64,000 nt of DNA from Paenibacillus sp. KS-LC4 (GTDB taxonomy: Bacteria > Bacillota > Bacilli > Paenibacillales > Paenibacillaceae): contig NZ_CP145905.1 in assembly GCF_036894955.1 (NCBI RefSeq), positions 3,428,501 through 3,492,500 of the forward strand, given 5' to 3'. Of the stretch, positions 55,492 through 64,000 are shown in pieces. The translations under genes were made by a program, and so were the position numbers. Under the pieces are notes generated by a model that did no database searches, was not told the DNA's origin, and saw only the letters and a program-made list of their open reading frames with translations. The number at the start of each line of letters is the position of its first letter. Within the stretch, counting starts at the first letter, position 1.

Positions 55492-56617
55492 TGGAGCTCA
55501 AAATTTCTTTCATATAACTCGCCAGCTCTTTGGCTGCTTTCTCATGAGCTAATCGACCGGGATGCTGCCTTGCTCCCACTGTTTCATCTGTCGTATGAGG
55601 AAGCTGAAATACGGATAGCTGCTTATCGCCTGATTGCTGGCTATAAGCGTTGACAGCTCGGTAGATGGCTGGCATCATCGGCAGACCAAGCATACCGTAG
55701 GCCCAGATGATATGTGCGTTCGGATTGTATTTTCTAATTTTAATTAGAAAACGCAGAGCCGCCTCCTCAAACGCCTTCACATCCTCGTCCTCGAATGTGC
55801 CATCGTCCTTCAACCGTTGTTTGTACGACTGGCCGGTTGCCGGGTCCACCCAAGCCGGAGAATGAAAAGCGCCGCCATCATTTGTTCCCAAATTTATGAC
55901 GACGACATCCGGCTGCCAGGAGTCAAAATCATTTTTATCCAATGCCCCTAAAGCTTGATTGTTCTCGCCAGTAAGCAGGCCGCAAACCTGCTCGTAATAC
56001 TGTGGAAGATTCCCATGTGGATTGTTATCCCAGCTACTAAGCACGCCCCATCCGCTTTGCGAAAGAACACGGTAGTCTGCATTTAGCGCTTCAGCTGTCA
56101 TTGCCGTATAATTGTCAACGGCGCTAAACCACATCGGAATCCAATCTACCTCGGCTTTTGCTCCGATGGCCCCTTCTCCAGAAGTAATGCTGTCGCCTAT
56201 AAATTCAATGCGATATGGCTTTGCTTCAATCGGGGTAAACTCGCCGTCCCCCTTTACAGCGTGGATCTGCAAGAGGCAGCTGGAATCGGCGCTCATCGCC
56301 TGTAGATCCTTTATAATACGAACATTTTTAATCGCAGCCTCGCTCATTCCTCTAAAAATACAAACCCAGTATCTACCCGCCGTAAGCATTTGTCGGCTGA
56401 CCGGAATACCGTTGATCAAGATACTGATCCAAGGCTCATATTGGTCGTAATTCACCTCTACTTCTATCCAAAGCTCAGACCCCTGTGCATTTAATTCAAC
56501 GGAGCTCCCCGTCCAAAATAACGTCAATGGCGCGAGTCTGCCCGTCGTTCTTCCATGAACCTTAAGATGAGCGATATCCGACAACGCTTGTACCTTTAAG
56601 TGCTCCGCTTTTTGCAT
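55481..56617 (-). CDS. SGNH/GDSL esterase, carbohydrate esterase 2-like
   Basis: 378 residues from ATG 56617 (GAGGAG 9 nt upstream); the longer frame to 56749 runs into the GNAT gene. An N-terminal jelly-roll domain (LTLFWTGSSVELNAQGSELWIEVEVNYDQYEPWISI) precedes the SGNH domain with IEFIGDSITSGEG, SQSGWG, INLGTNDGG and RQHPG. In the last motif the Asp normally three residues before the His is Ala (ARQH), as expected for CE2-type enzymes that use a Ser-His dyad. No signal peptide is seen. Likely a deacetylase or esterase acting on sugars. Confidence 0.85.
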   Translation of the reverse strand: MQKAEHLKVQALSDIAHLKVHGRTTGRLAPLTLFWTGSSVELNAQGSELWIEVEVNYDQYEPWISILINGIPVSRQMLTAGRYWVCIFRGMSEAAIKNVRIIKDLQAMSADSSCLLQIHAVKGDGEFTPIEAKPYRIEFIGDSITSGEGAIGAKAEVDWIPMWFSAVDNYTAMTAEALNADYRVLSQSGWGVLSSWDNNPHGNLPQYYEQVCGLLTGENNQALGALDKNDFDSWQPDVVVINLGTNDGGAFHSPAWVDPATGQSYKQRLKDDGTFEDEDVKAFEEAALRFLIKIRKYNPNAHIIWAYGMLGLPMMPAIYRAVNAYSQQSGDKQLSVFQLPHTTDETVGARQHPGRLAHEKAAKELASYMKEILSSTMS

Positions 56618-56630
56618 CGTATGCGACTCC

Positions 56631-57047
56631 TCATTTCTGTTTTTCGTAAATAGCAATTGGGTTATGATGTTGATCCAGCCCCTCGCTAATTTTATGAAAG
56701 CCATTCTTTTGCCAAAAGGAAGCTCCTTTATCGTTGCCATTCTGAACACAAAGTCTGACTTTGTCTATACGCTGTGCTGCTAATTCGTCATCTAATAACT
56801 TCAATGCCAGCGTTCCAATTCCTGTTTTTTCATGCTCCTTATGAATAATAAGCAGTCCAATCCACGGGTGAAGATCATTCGGATTTTGTGGGAGATACGT
56901 AATCACTCCAACACATGCCTTATTTTCAATCAAATGAAACATTTTTTCGCCCTGCTCGAGATTTTTCTTATTTTCTTCCCTAATATCTTCGTCTGTTTGA
57001 AAACGTTTACCAATGACTATGAGATTAAACTCAGGCTGTGAATTCAT
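56631..57047 (-). CDS. GNAT family N-acetyltransferase
   Basis: 138 residues. The acetyl-CoA-binding segment is IHKEHEKTGIGTLALKLLDDEL, with VRLCVQNGNDKGASFWQKNGFHKI as the C-terminal motif. Substrate unknown. It starts close upstream of the esterase gene (14 nt between them) and may be co-transcribed with it. Confidence 0.85.
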   Translation of the reverse strand: MNSQPEFNLIVIGKRFQTDEDIREENKKNLEQGEKMFHLIENKACVGVITYLPQNPNDLHPWIGLLIIHKEHEKTGIGTLALKLLDDELAAQRIDKVRLCVQNGNDKGASFWQKNGFHKISEGLDQHHNPIAIYEKQK

Positions 57048-57150
57048 TATCGCCTTTTGAATTTTTATACTCTCTGTCGATAGAGGATCGGTTACTAACT
57101 TTAAGTGAATCAGCTTCTACACCTTCCTTAGTTAAAAATAGAGCACGGGC

Positions 57151-57759
57151 TCACGCCAGGTTCTCCCACTTCGCCCACATTTCAGGCGGATTCAATTCAT
57201 AAATTTCGTGTTCCCTGAACATGAATTGGTGCATAATAAATTCTCTGCGTATGGTGGCAAAATCCTCGTGATAGCTTTTAATAAACGCATTGATTTCTTT
57301 CTCGCTGTATTTTCGGCCTTTCTCCAGCTTGGATACCAGGTGCTCCAATACAATCAGCTTCTTCTTAAGCTGCGCGGGAATGTGCTTCAATTTATTGTCC
57401 AATGTGAAAAAGTTTTTCACAACAGACTGCTGAAGCCGCTTGTTTTTGTCATCCTCCAACACATCCGTACCTCCCTTTGTGCTTGTATTTTTATAAATCA
57501 GCTCGGTAGCAGCTGTAGCACTGTTTTTGATGAAATAGTGATTTAACGAAAAGAAAATCGTGTTTTTCTCTCTTCGCTCATTAATCAAGCTTGCTTCCCG
57601 CAGCTTTGCAGCGTGATGGGTAATCGTAGCCGGGGATACGCCTAGCTTTTCGGCTAAAACCTGGCCATTAAGCTCTCCTTCCGACAGCAAAATTAAAATT
57701 TTGATCCTTGTTGGATCGGCAAGTGCTTTGTGGTAAGCGACCACTTTATCTAACTGCAT
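57151..57759 (-). CDS. ArsR-type HTH regulator with C-terminal DUF2087
   Basis: 202 residues. Residues 1-80 are a winged helix (ALADPTRIKILILLSEGELNGQVLAEKLGVSPATITHHAAKLREASLI). Residues about 120-195 match DUF2087 (LKHIPAQLKKKLIVLEHLVSKLEKGRKYSEKEINAFIKSYHEDFATIRREFIMHQFM). DUF2087 is common as a C-terminal domain in regulators and its ligand is unknown. A palindromic site lies about 95 nt upstream of the start and may be its own operator. Confidence 0.87.
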   Translation of the reverse strand: MQLDKVVAYHKALADPTRIKILILLSEGELNGQVLAEKLGVSPATITHHAAKLREASLINERREKNTIFFSLNHYFIKNSATAATELIYKNTSTKGGTDVLEDDKNKRLQQSVVKNFFTLDNKLKHIPAQLKKKLIVLEHLVSKLEKGRKYSEKEINAFIKSYHEDFATIRREFIMHQFMFREHEIYELNPPEMWAKWENLA

Positions 57760-57852
57760 TTTTTCACCTCCTGATCGAATGTTGGATGCCTATCCTTAAA
57801 TGAATATCTAATTTCGCCGTTAACTAATCTCATTTTTATTCAATTAAATAAA

Positions 57853-57882
57853 CATCTAATTAGATATTATCTTAATTAGATG
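57853..57882. promoter_or_regulatory. palindromic operator-like site upstream of the ArsR-DUF2087 gene
   Basis: CATCTAATTA (57853-57862) and TAATTAGATG (57873-57882) are perfect inverted repeats separated by 10 bp. The left half also forms its own 12-bp palindrome ATCTAATTAGAT (57854-57865). A further half site ATCTAATT lies near 57806. The layout suits binding of a dimeric ArsR-type regulator. The rest of the 57760-58046 gap shows no gene. Confidence 0.55.
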
Positions 57883-58046
57883 CTCAAAGTCAACCAAAGA
57901 GGCTGCATGTCGTATTGGCCAAGGAAATTTATGAGGGCTGTGTGGGTGATAGCACGCAAAGCTACCAATCCTTTTTACGAAAGAAGATATGGTGGGGTTT
58001 GATGTCATAGATGGAAAATATAAATTTGAGGCAGACTGGAATTACT

Positions 58047-58826
58047 TCACCTTGCAGCAGCAAATGCGGCGACCTTCGCCTCCATCTGCTCTCTCTCATC
58101 AGCGAACTGCTTGTGGCGGTGGCCGTTAGCCCCGGAAGGATGGGGAAATCCCCATAAGCATTGCTTTTCCTCAAGCGCATCCCCTAGTTCCTTGCTGTCA
58201 ACAAGCTCTTTGAGCATCGTTTCCACCGTTTTGCCTAAAGGAATAATAAGCGGCTTATGCAATAGCTTGAGTTCAGCCTTTATGAATTTCAGCGCATAGG
58301 TATGCAGAAAAGCATCGGCAGCAAGCGGCGGCTTATGCCCCGTGTAGTTTTTCCCAGCTACGAATACCGGATATTTGAGCAGCGAAGTCGTATGCAGGAG
58401 CCGATTATTTTCAGCAAACAAAGCTTCACTATTAGGAAGCCCAAAATACCCCGGCAGCTTCAGGCCATCGAGCATTTGCATCAGATTGCGGCGCATCGAA
58501 CCGGAAAATCTGGCGGCGATTTTGGCGGCTTTGCATGCCTCGTCCGCCGACTTATTTTGCTCCAAAGCAAGCTTTGCCGTTCGGTAGGCCAGCTCCATCT
58601 GGGTCCAGCCGGGCGTAATGCCGACAATTAAAAGGCTCGCCGATTCATTCCGATACTCATTGTGCGGGGCGTAAAACATTTCAACCTCCCCCTCCCGGTC
58701 GACAAGCAAATCCGGAACGAGCAAATCAGCAGGCTCATATCGGGATTTCAGCGGCAGCGATTTTATAAACGGCTCATAGTGCAAATATTCAGCGGATAAA
58801 GACAATGGCAAACCTCTCCTCTCCAT
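58047..58826 (-). CDS. uracil-DNA-glycosylase-like fold protein
   Basis: 259 residues, AGGAGGG 10 nt before ATG. LLIVGITPGWTQMELAY resembles the UDG-fold motif A (GxxPG), and WGFPHPSGANGHRHKQF resembles motif B (HPSxxNxH). A central helical part carries LPNSEALFAENNRLLHTTSLLKYPVFV. The catalytic Asp/Asn following motif A in true glycosylases is not evident, so base-excision activity is uncertain. No neighbouring repair gene suggests a specific role. Confidence 0.7.
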   Translation of the reverse strand: MERRGLPLSLSAEYLHYEPFIKSLPLKSRYEPADLLVPDLLVDREGEVEMFYAPHNEYRNESASLLIVGITPGWTQMELAYRTAKLALEQNKSADEACKAAKIAARFSGSMRRNLMQMLDGLKLPGYFGLPNSEALFAENNRLLHTTSLLKYPVFVAGKNYTGHKPPLAADAFLHTYALKFIKAELKLLHKPLIIPLGKTVETMLKELVDSKELGDALEEKQCLWGFPHPSGANGHRHKQFADEREQMEAKVAAFAAAR

Positions 58827-58845
58827 TCTTATGTAGCCCTCCTGC

Positions 58846-61800
58846 TTACTTCCTCACCGTAAAAGAAACCGTTGTGCCTTGACCTGATACACTTTGAATA
58901 AATAAGCCTTGTCCATACATTTGCTTCAATCGCCGATCCACGTTCAGCAGCCCAATTCCCTGCCGCTCGCTGGAGCTTCTATCCAATAGCTTATCCAATA
59001 CCGCCGCATCCATGCCGACACCATCGTCTATTATCGCAACCTCCACCTGATCATCGCGTTCGGACACTTGCACTGAAATACTTCCGCCCGCAGCACGCTT
59101 CATCACGCCATGCCTAACCGCATTTTCAACTAATGGCTGGATTGTCAACGGTGGAAGCATACTTTTCAGACTGGCCTTCACCTGCCAATGAAGCTGCAAT
59201 TTATTGCCGAAGCGCTGCTGCTCAATATATAAATAGGAACGGACAAAATCCAGCTCCCGCTCCAAAGGAATCAGCTGCTCCGAATTTCTAAAATCGAAGC
59301 TCGACCGCAAATAATTGCTGAACTCCCCGAGCAGCACATGCATTTTGCCCAAATCAATTTCACTAAGAGCCGCAATCGCATTCAATGAATTCAGTAAAAA
59401 ATGGGGCTGGATTTGCGCCTGCAGCCAGGCCGCCTCCATACGAAGGCGTTCACTCATCGATCGATTCACATGAATCAAAGCGAGCACGCGCGATTTCAGC
59501 TCTAGCGCATTGGACGGCTTCGTCACATAATCATTCGCTCCCGATAGGAAGCCTGCGGCAATATCCTCCGCCCGATTGCGTGCGGTCAACTGAAGAATGG
59601 GCAGCTCCGAGAGGGCATAATTCTCGCGAATGAGGCGCGTGAGCTCATATCCCGACATATTAGGCATCATAATATCGGTGATCACCAAATCCCACTTTCT
59701 CGAATCCAGCAGAGCTAATGCTTCCTTGCCGCTTGTGAGCGACACAATGTCAAAATCTCGCACACCAAGCATATTTTCGAGCACCTGCAAATTAACCGTG
59801 TCATCATCTACCACTAATATAGCTGGACGATTTTTCGTTTGGGTTGGTTGAGGCCTATCGCCAGTGCGCTCTAGCGATTGCTCCCCTGGATAGGCTATGT
59901 TTGTGACATCGGCAGCGCCAGCGAGCATTTCCGCAGCTGGAACAGACGGCAGCAGCTCATGATCATGGTCGCTACTCGTTTCTACGGCTACACCCATTTC
60001 TGCCAGCGGCAGCGTAAAAGTAAACATCGAGCCCTGACCCGGCTGCGAACGAACCTCAAGCGTTCCGCCATGCAGCTCGACCAAATGCTTGCAAATGCTA
60101 AGTCCAAGCCCAATACCGCCGCCAGTTGCAGCGGTCATGCCCGAATCTCCCTGCTCATACGGTTCAAAAATCGTTCGCTGCGTCTCCTCATCCATTCCTA
60201 TGCCTGTATCGGCAATGCTTATGTACGCCATTTTCCCCTGCTGAACGGCATGAATTGCAATATGTCCTTCGCTCGTAAATTTAATCGCATTATGCAGCAG
60301 ATTAAACAAAATTTGAATGAGACGATTTTCATCCGCAAGGACACGGGGAAATACATCTGGAATCGTACTCGCGAGGCGAATAGGCTTGCCTTCCACCATA
60401 TAATGGAGCATGTCAATTACGCCAGCAGCGACGCTCTGTACCTGCTGGCTGCCTCGATTCAACCTAATACGCTGTTCTTTCAGTTGGGTCAAGTCTATCA
60501 GATCATTCAACATAAATGACATCCGGCGGCCGACCGTTAAAATAAGCTCCAATTGCTTCACGCTTTGTTCACTGAGCGCCTGCTTGTCTCTATCCAGCAC
60601 AATTTGCGTCATATTCAGCATGCCGTGCAGCGGATTTCGCAGCTCATGGGACGTGTTCGCCAGAAAATCATCCTTTTGCTTGTCCGCCTGCTGCAGCTCC
60701 TCAGATAACTGCTTCGACTGGGCGAAGGTATGAATGTATTGCTTAAACCAATACGATACGAACCCGAGAAAGGAGACGACCAGATCGACAGGGTAGTAAG
60801 AGCTTTCTACGCCAATTGAATCCTTCGCAACGCTCCAAATGATATTGTTCGACATTGCAGCCACACCGAGAAGCAGCGCAATCGCATCCTTATCGCTTCT
60901 CATCGCGGTTCGCAAGGTGATGACCGGATTGACGAGGAAGGGAAGCAAAATATAAAAACCGAGCAAGCCAGCTACCGATAATACATAAGAGGCTGGCGCA
61001 AACAGCACATATACCGCAAGCAATATTCCGAGCAATGTATACCAGCGAAAAATTCGCACATTCCGGTATTCGGTTAATAAGCGCTTCGTAAACTCCAGCA
61101 TAAATATTGCAGCACCCATATAGGAGAGAAACTGGATCTTTAAGCTCCAATCATTGTTCATTGGCAGCCAGACCATCAGCAGCATATCATCCGATACTAG
61201 AAGCCAAAGTGCAGAGAAGGTCATAGCGCCGGCGAAAAACAGCAACCCCCGCTGCCGCAAGCCAATAAAATACAAAATAAAAGCATACATGGTATGCAGT
61301 AAATAAATAGTAACGACCATCATTTGCAAATGGAGGCCAACTGCTGTTTCCTTGCTTACCGCTTTCTCCGTGCCAAATGAAATGAAGCCAAGAATGCCTC
61401 CGGAGCTCGCGGAATTATAGTTCGCGACTTGAATAGCAATATCGATCACTGACTTATCGGATGTGAAGGACGCTGAATAAGGCACGTTGCGTGCTATGTA
61501 GCTTTTCTCCTCTGGTGCTGGCTGTCCTGCTTGAGCCACAAGCTCTCCGTCCACATACACGGAGGAAGCCGACGGAATGTTCTTCAAGCGGATGCCGTAC
61601 GTTTGGCTTCTAACTGAATCGATGAATATACGCAGACGGTACGTTCCGTAACCAAACGCTGAATCCGCCTGCGGGGATAACACCGTATTCCAGCTTCCAG
61701 GCACCTGAATGAACGCCTGCCCTTCGGCTGCTGTTTCCGCCTCTTCTGGGCCTAGCGTTCGTAATTGATTAGCATAAAATTCCCATTCGCCATCTAGCCT

Positions 61801-61965
61801 GATGGCCTCCGAGTCTGCCAGATTAAACCCGCGCAAATCCAATTGCCCTTGCACGATAGCAGGATGATCGGGAGGGATGGTCATATAAATCCAAATTAAA
61901 CGGATCGATATGAGCAGACAGAGGAACAGGCCAGTGACGAGAACTATTTTTCGTTTAGTTAGCAT
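58846..61965 (-). CDS. 7TMR-DISM hybrid sensor kinase with receiver and second LytS-type kinase module
   Basis: 1039 residues. Order: membrane segment 8-27; extracellular 7TMR-DISMED2 jelly-roll about 35-195; seven membrane segments about 210-410; HisKA with phospho-acceptor His440 in NTSHELRNP; HATPase about 535-655 (HNAIKF, DTGIGM, GIGLGLSICKH); receiver domain about 715-830 with phospho-acceptor Asp764 in ITDIMMPNMSGYE; then a LytS/YehU-type His_kinase segment with His855 in QIQPHFLLNSLNAI and a second HATPase about 935-1039 (LVENAVRHG, DDGVGM). The extracellular domain is of the carbohydrate-sensing type. No response regulator gene adjoins it. Confidence 0.93.
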   Translation of the reverse strand: MLTKRKIVLVTGLFLCLLISIRLIWIYMTIPPDHPAIVQGQLDLRGFNLADSEAIRLDGEWEFYANQLRTLGPEEAETAAEGQAFIQVPGSWNTVLSPQADSAFGYGTYRLRIFIDSVRSQTYGIRLKNIPSASSVYVDGELVAQAGQPAPEEKSYIARNVPYSASFTSDKSVIDIAIQVANYNSASSGGILGFISFGTEKAVSKETAVGLHLQMMVVTIYLLHTMYAFILYFIGLRQRGLLFFAGAMTFSALWLLVSDDMLLMVWLPMNNDWSLKIQFLSYMGAAIFMLEFTKRLLTEYRNVRIFRWYTLLGILLAVYVLFAPASYVLSVAGLLGFYILLPFLVNPVITLRTAMRSDKDAIALLLGVAAMSNNIIWSVAKDSIGVESSYYPVDLVVSFLGFVSYWFKQYIHTFAQSKQLSEELQQADKQKDDFLANTSHELRNPLHGMLNMTQIVLDRDKQALSEQSVKQLELILTVGRRMSFMLNDLIDLTQLKEQRIRLNRGSQQVQSVAAGVIDMLHYMVEGKPIRLASTIPDVFPRVLADENRLIQILFNLLHNAIKFTSEGHIAIHAVQQGKMAYISIADTGIGMDEETQRTIFEPYEQGDSGMTAATGGGIGLGLSICKHLVELHGGTLEVRSQPGQGSMFTFTLPLAEMGVAVETSSDHDHELLPSVPAAEMLAGAADVTNIAYPGEQSLERTGDRPQPTQTKNRPAILVVDDDTVNLQVLENMLGVRDFDIVSLTSGKEALALLDSRKWDLVITDIMMPNMSGYELTRLIRENYALSELPILQLTARNRAEDIAAGFLSGANDYVTKPSNALELKSRVLALIHVNRSMSERLRMEAAWLQAQIQPHFLLNSLNAIAALSEIDLGKMHVLLGEFSNYLRSSFDFRNSEQLIPLERELDFVRSYLYIEQQRFGNKLQLHWQVKASLKSMLPPLTIQPLVENAVRHGVMKRAAGGSISVQVSERDDQVEVAIIDDGVGMDAAVLDKLLDRSSSERQGIGLLNVDRRLKQMYGQGLFIQSVSGQGTTVSFTVRK

Positions 61966-62059
61966 AATTTCACAGGTATTCGACAGAATTTGCTAATTTC
62001 CTTCTTATTAGCCTGCCTGCATTAGAATTACTTTTGACCTATTCATAAACAGCCGTTGT

Positions 62060-62620
62060 TCAATGAACGCTTACTTCGGGAAGCAGCTTCTCATAAATGC
62101 TCCAGCCGCTCGCTTCGCCTTTATACGTATAACCACATTGCTTGTAGAAGCGATTAAGCTTTTCATTGTTGGCGATACAATCCAGCTTAATTCGGTCTTT
62201 GCCGGAATACTGGATGCCCTGTTCAACCCAAGCCATCATATCGCTGCCAAGTCCTTTGCCGGAATACTGGCGATTAACAACTAACCGGTGCAAAAAAACC
62301 GCGCTTCCTTTGCCTGCTTCCGCTTCTCCCCAAAGCTTCCGATCCCAATCGCTAGGCTGCTGCTGTAAAATAACAGACCCTGCTAGCTCCTTCTCCCCTG
62401 CCTTGCGAAATGCAAAAACCTCGCCACGCGCTATCGCCCCTGCAAGATTGTGACTATCCTCTCCTTGAAGCAGGCCGCCCCACTGCGTTGAGCCCATGCT
62501 GTTAAGCCAGCGAGCGGTTGCCATAATCAGCTCACGTACCGCAGCCTCATCCTCGGAACCCGCTTTAAATGCATATATATCGTCGTTAACGGACGGATTC
62601 ATTATTTTCAAACTTTCCAT
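62060..62620 (-). CDS. GNAT family N-acetyltransferase
   Basis: 186 residues from ATG 62620 (GAGG 6 nt upstream; the ATG at 62632 contains the ribosome binding site). The acetyl-CoA motif is LVVNRQYSGKGLGSDMMAWVEQ, and IKLDCIANNEKLNRFYKQCGYTYKG is the usual end. N-terminal WLNSMGSTQWGGLLQGE is found in acetyltransferases of unassigned substrate. Single gene. Confidence 0.87.
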   Translation of the reverse strand: MESLKIMNPSVNDDIYAFKAGSEDEAAVRELIMATARWLNSMGSTQWGGLLQGEDSHNLAGAIARGEVFAFRKAGEKELAGSVILQQQPSDWDRKLWGEAEAGKGSAVFLHRLVVNRQYSGKGLGSDMMAWVEQGIQYSGKDRIKLDCIANNEKLNRFYKQCGYTYKGEASGWSIYEKLLPEVSVH

Positions 62621-62744
62621 TGTGCACCTCATTATTCGAATTTTTTGAAGTTTTAGCCGTATAATTGAATAGGAGTTTACTATAACATAAGACGTCCAAC
62701 GAATAAATTACTTTCAAAACCTTACCCGCTGGCACGATGCTGAA

Positions 62745-62812
62745 GCAAAAAATAGATAGCAGGCAAAAAGAAGCTAACGCCTCCTTCTACCTGCTACCTG
62801 CTATTTTTTATC
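62745..62812. terminator. bidirectional terminator after the pore-forming protein gene
   Basis: AAAAAATAG and AGCAGG on the left pair with CCTGCT and CTATTTTTT on the right around a loop of about 25 nt, giving A-runs and T-runs on both sides. Confidence 0.6.
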
Positions 62813-62842
62813 TATATTTTATGATGACATGGCATACATAAG

Positions 62843-63811
62843 CTATACGATCGTTTTATATTCGGTATTAACAGTAAATGTATTCACCCCGGTATATTTG
62901 CCTGAAGCTGTCTCGGTTGTTTTTCCATTCGGGTACTCCACTTCAAATGTCACCGTATAGGGTACGTCAATAACGCCCTGCAATAAAATAACGGAAACCT
63001 CGATCGTTGTATTTGCTGGCAAAACGACTGGAACCTGTAGCGAAACCTCCTGGGACTCGTCTTGTGTCTTGGATTCCGAATAGCTGCGTGAGCCCTCTAC
63101 CGAGATTTTCACGCCCGTATCGCCTACAAGCGGCAGCCCTGCTTTAAACTCAAGCGTTTCCGATACCTTCAGCCCTCTCTCCCATTTGAAATTGTACGTT
63201 TGGCTTTTGGAAAATTTCAATGTCACCTGCTGCGTTTGCTGGACATTTGAATGATTGGTCACAAGCTGCTTGGCTGCTACGAGGGGTACACTGTTGATTA
63301 CAATTTTGTTGTCCATTTGAAATTCCATTTTCTTGACCGTAATCTTCTTGCGATCAGGTACGAAAACCCACAATTCATTGATCTGACCATGGCACCATTC
63401 CCACGTCACAAGCGAGTCGCCGCTTTTAAATGGTCCATTGCCAGGAATATTGATCTTCTGCTCCCAATCCACATAGCTGTTAATCGCATTGTGGGTTCCG
63501 GCAACATGGTCGTCACGCCACACCATGAGACCATTGACGTCCGCTTCTGAAACGGGCGCCTGATAAATTTTGGAGCCCTGCGTGGAGTCCTTTCTTCCGA
63601 TGCATTTTCCCGTCGCTTTATTAACGAGCGCATAGGCATTGTCATCTCCAGCGCGCACCTTTCTTTTTTCCCACAATTGATATTCATTTCCGTACACCTG
63701 CGGCAAAATCGTTATGCCTTCCCCGCTCTCAGCCGCCGTAATAACAAGCAGCTTATTATCTGAAGTCCTCGCCTTAGAAACAATTACCTGATATTCAATT
63801 GCATCCGCCAT
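62843..63811 (-). CDS. beta-trefoil plus aerolysin/ETX-MTX2-like pore-forming protein
   Basis: 322 residues with GGAGG 7 nt before ATG and no signal peptide. Residues 1-145 have a ricin-type beta-trefoil pattern (LLVITAAESGEGITILPQVYGNEYQLWEKRKV, ALVNKATGKCIGRKDSTQGSKIYQAPV, WEWCHGQINELWVFV). Residues about 150-322 have the aerolysin-fold alternation: QQTQQVTLKFSKSQTYNFKWERGLKVSETLEFKAGLPLVGDTGVKI, then the Ser/Thr-rich SYSESKTQDESQEVSLQVPVVLPANTTIEVSVILLQG and a Tyr/Thr-rich end. Such proteins bind glycans and make transmembrane beta-barrels in target cells. Release may be by lysis of the mother cell. Confidence 0.8.
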   Translation of the reverse strand: MADAIEYQVIVSKARTSDNKLLVITAAESGEGITILPQVYGNEYQLWEKRKVRAGDDNAYALVNKATGKCIGRKDSTQGSKIYQAPVSEADVNGLMVWRDDHVAGTHNAINSYVDWEQKINIPGNGPFKSGDSLVTWEWCHGQINELWVFVPDRKKITVKKMEFQMDNKIVINSVPLVAAKQLVTNHSNVQQTQQVTLKFSKSQTYNFKWERGLKVSETLEFKAGLPLVGDTGVKISVEGSRSYSESKTQDESQEVSLQVPVVLPANTTIEVSVILLQGVIDVPYTVTFEVEYPNGKTTETASGKYTGVNTFTVNTEYKTIV

Positions 63812-64000
63812 AATCCTTCCTCCACCTTCCGTTCGATTTGATTTTACTCAGACAATCTAACCTTTACAGAATAATGGTATTATGTGTCAGGAAAACGGCA
63901 AAAAATATAGCGATTACATTTTCTTAGCTTAACCCGGATTTTTATGACTGGACGTGCAGGGCGGCAGCTCTCGCTTAATTTATCATGCTTAAGTTATTTG

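Noticed and set aside
62843..63811. Pore-forming protein as part of a prophage or toxin-antitoxin module
   Set aside because: No phage genes or partner gene are adjacent within the window.

Overview
The window reads as chromosomal DNA of a Gram-positive, endospore-forming Firmicute, most likely Paenibacillus or a close relative. The grounds are a cotE-mutS-mutL-miaA neighbourhood like that of Bacillus, a GerA/GerC/GerB germination operon, the spore-coat morphogen CotE behind a sigma-E-like promoter, strong GGAGG ribosome binding sites with frequent TTG/GTG starts, many lipoproteins, and moderate G+C with some very G+C-rich genes. No rRNA, tRNA, transposase, integrase or phage structural gene was recognised.

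Layout. 1-9.3 kb (minus strand): cotE, a G+C-rich phage-type COOH-NH2 amidoligase, mutS, mutL, an RsmJ-like methyltransferase and the 5' part of miaA. A 167-bp MITE-like palindromic element lies between the predicted mutS promoter and mutS, and a 7-bp tandem repeat follows the amidoligase. 9.6-12.4 kb: a SsuABC/ThiXYZ-type ABC importer behind a leader terminator. 12.4-13.3 kb: a non-coding island with degenerate repeats and an orphan two-repeat, type I-C-like CRISPR relic. 13.3-17.2 kb: M32 carboxypeptidase, a HesB-like protein, beta-carbonic anhydrase, a DUF309 protein and a small unknown. 17.3-20.8 kb: an iron-siderophore unit (FhuF-like reductase, lone binding lipoprotein, Fur box, AraC regulator with its own binding-protein domain). 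20.9-22.7 kb: an AAA+ ATPase with a membrane-anchored TPR partner. 23.2-34.6 kb: SelO, a TPR-SUKH-Imm51 fusion, a nickel/peptide-type ABC importer, MsrA, a second AAA+ ATPase and an M20 amidohydrolase.

34.8-38.5 kb: a tightly overlapping four-gene operon (methyltransferase, FAD oxidoreductase, SRPBCC cyclase-like protein, ketosynthase) that looks like a small uncharacterised biosynthetic pathway. 38.7-49 kb: a GH18 protein with six N-terminal repeats, cysDN in which CysN carries a degenerate APS-kinase-like tail, a VanY-type peptidase, an ArsR/small-transporter divergent pair, glutamate racemase, an M4 protease and a DUF4190-like protein. 49-55.5 kb: a serine hydrolase and a five-gene germination operon with tandem GerB permeases. 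55.5-64 kb: SGNH esterase, GNAT proteins, an ArsR-DUF2087 regulator with a palindromic operator, a UDG-like protein, a 1039-residue hybrid kinase carrying two kinase modules, and a beta-trefoil/aerolysin-like pore-forming protein.

The best leads for undescribed biology are the four-gene ketosynthase operon, the amidoligase in the cotE-mutS interval, the AAA+/TPR-membrane pair, the TPR-SUKH-Imm51 fusion, and the trefoil-aerolysin protein. No complete defence system was recognised.
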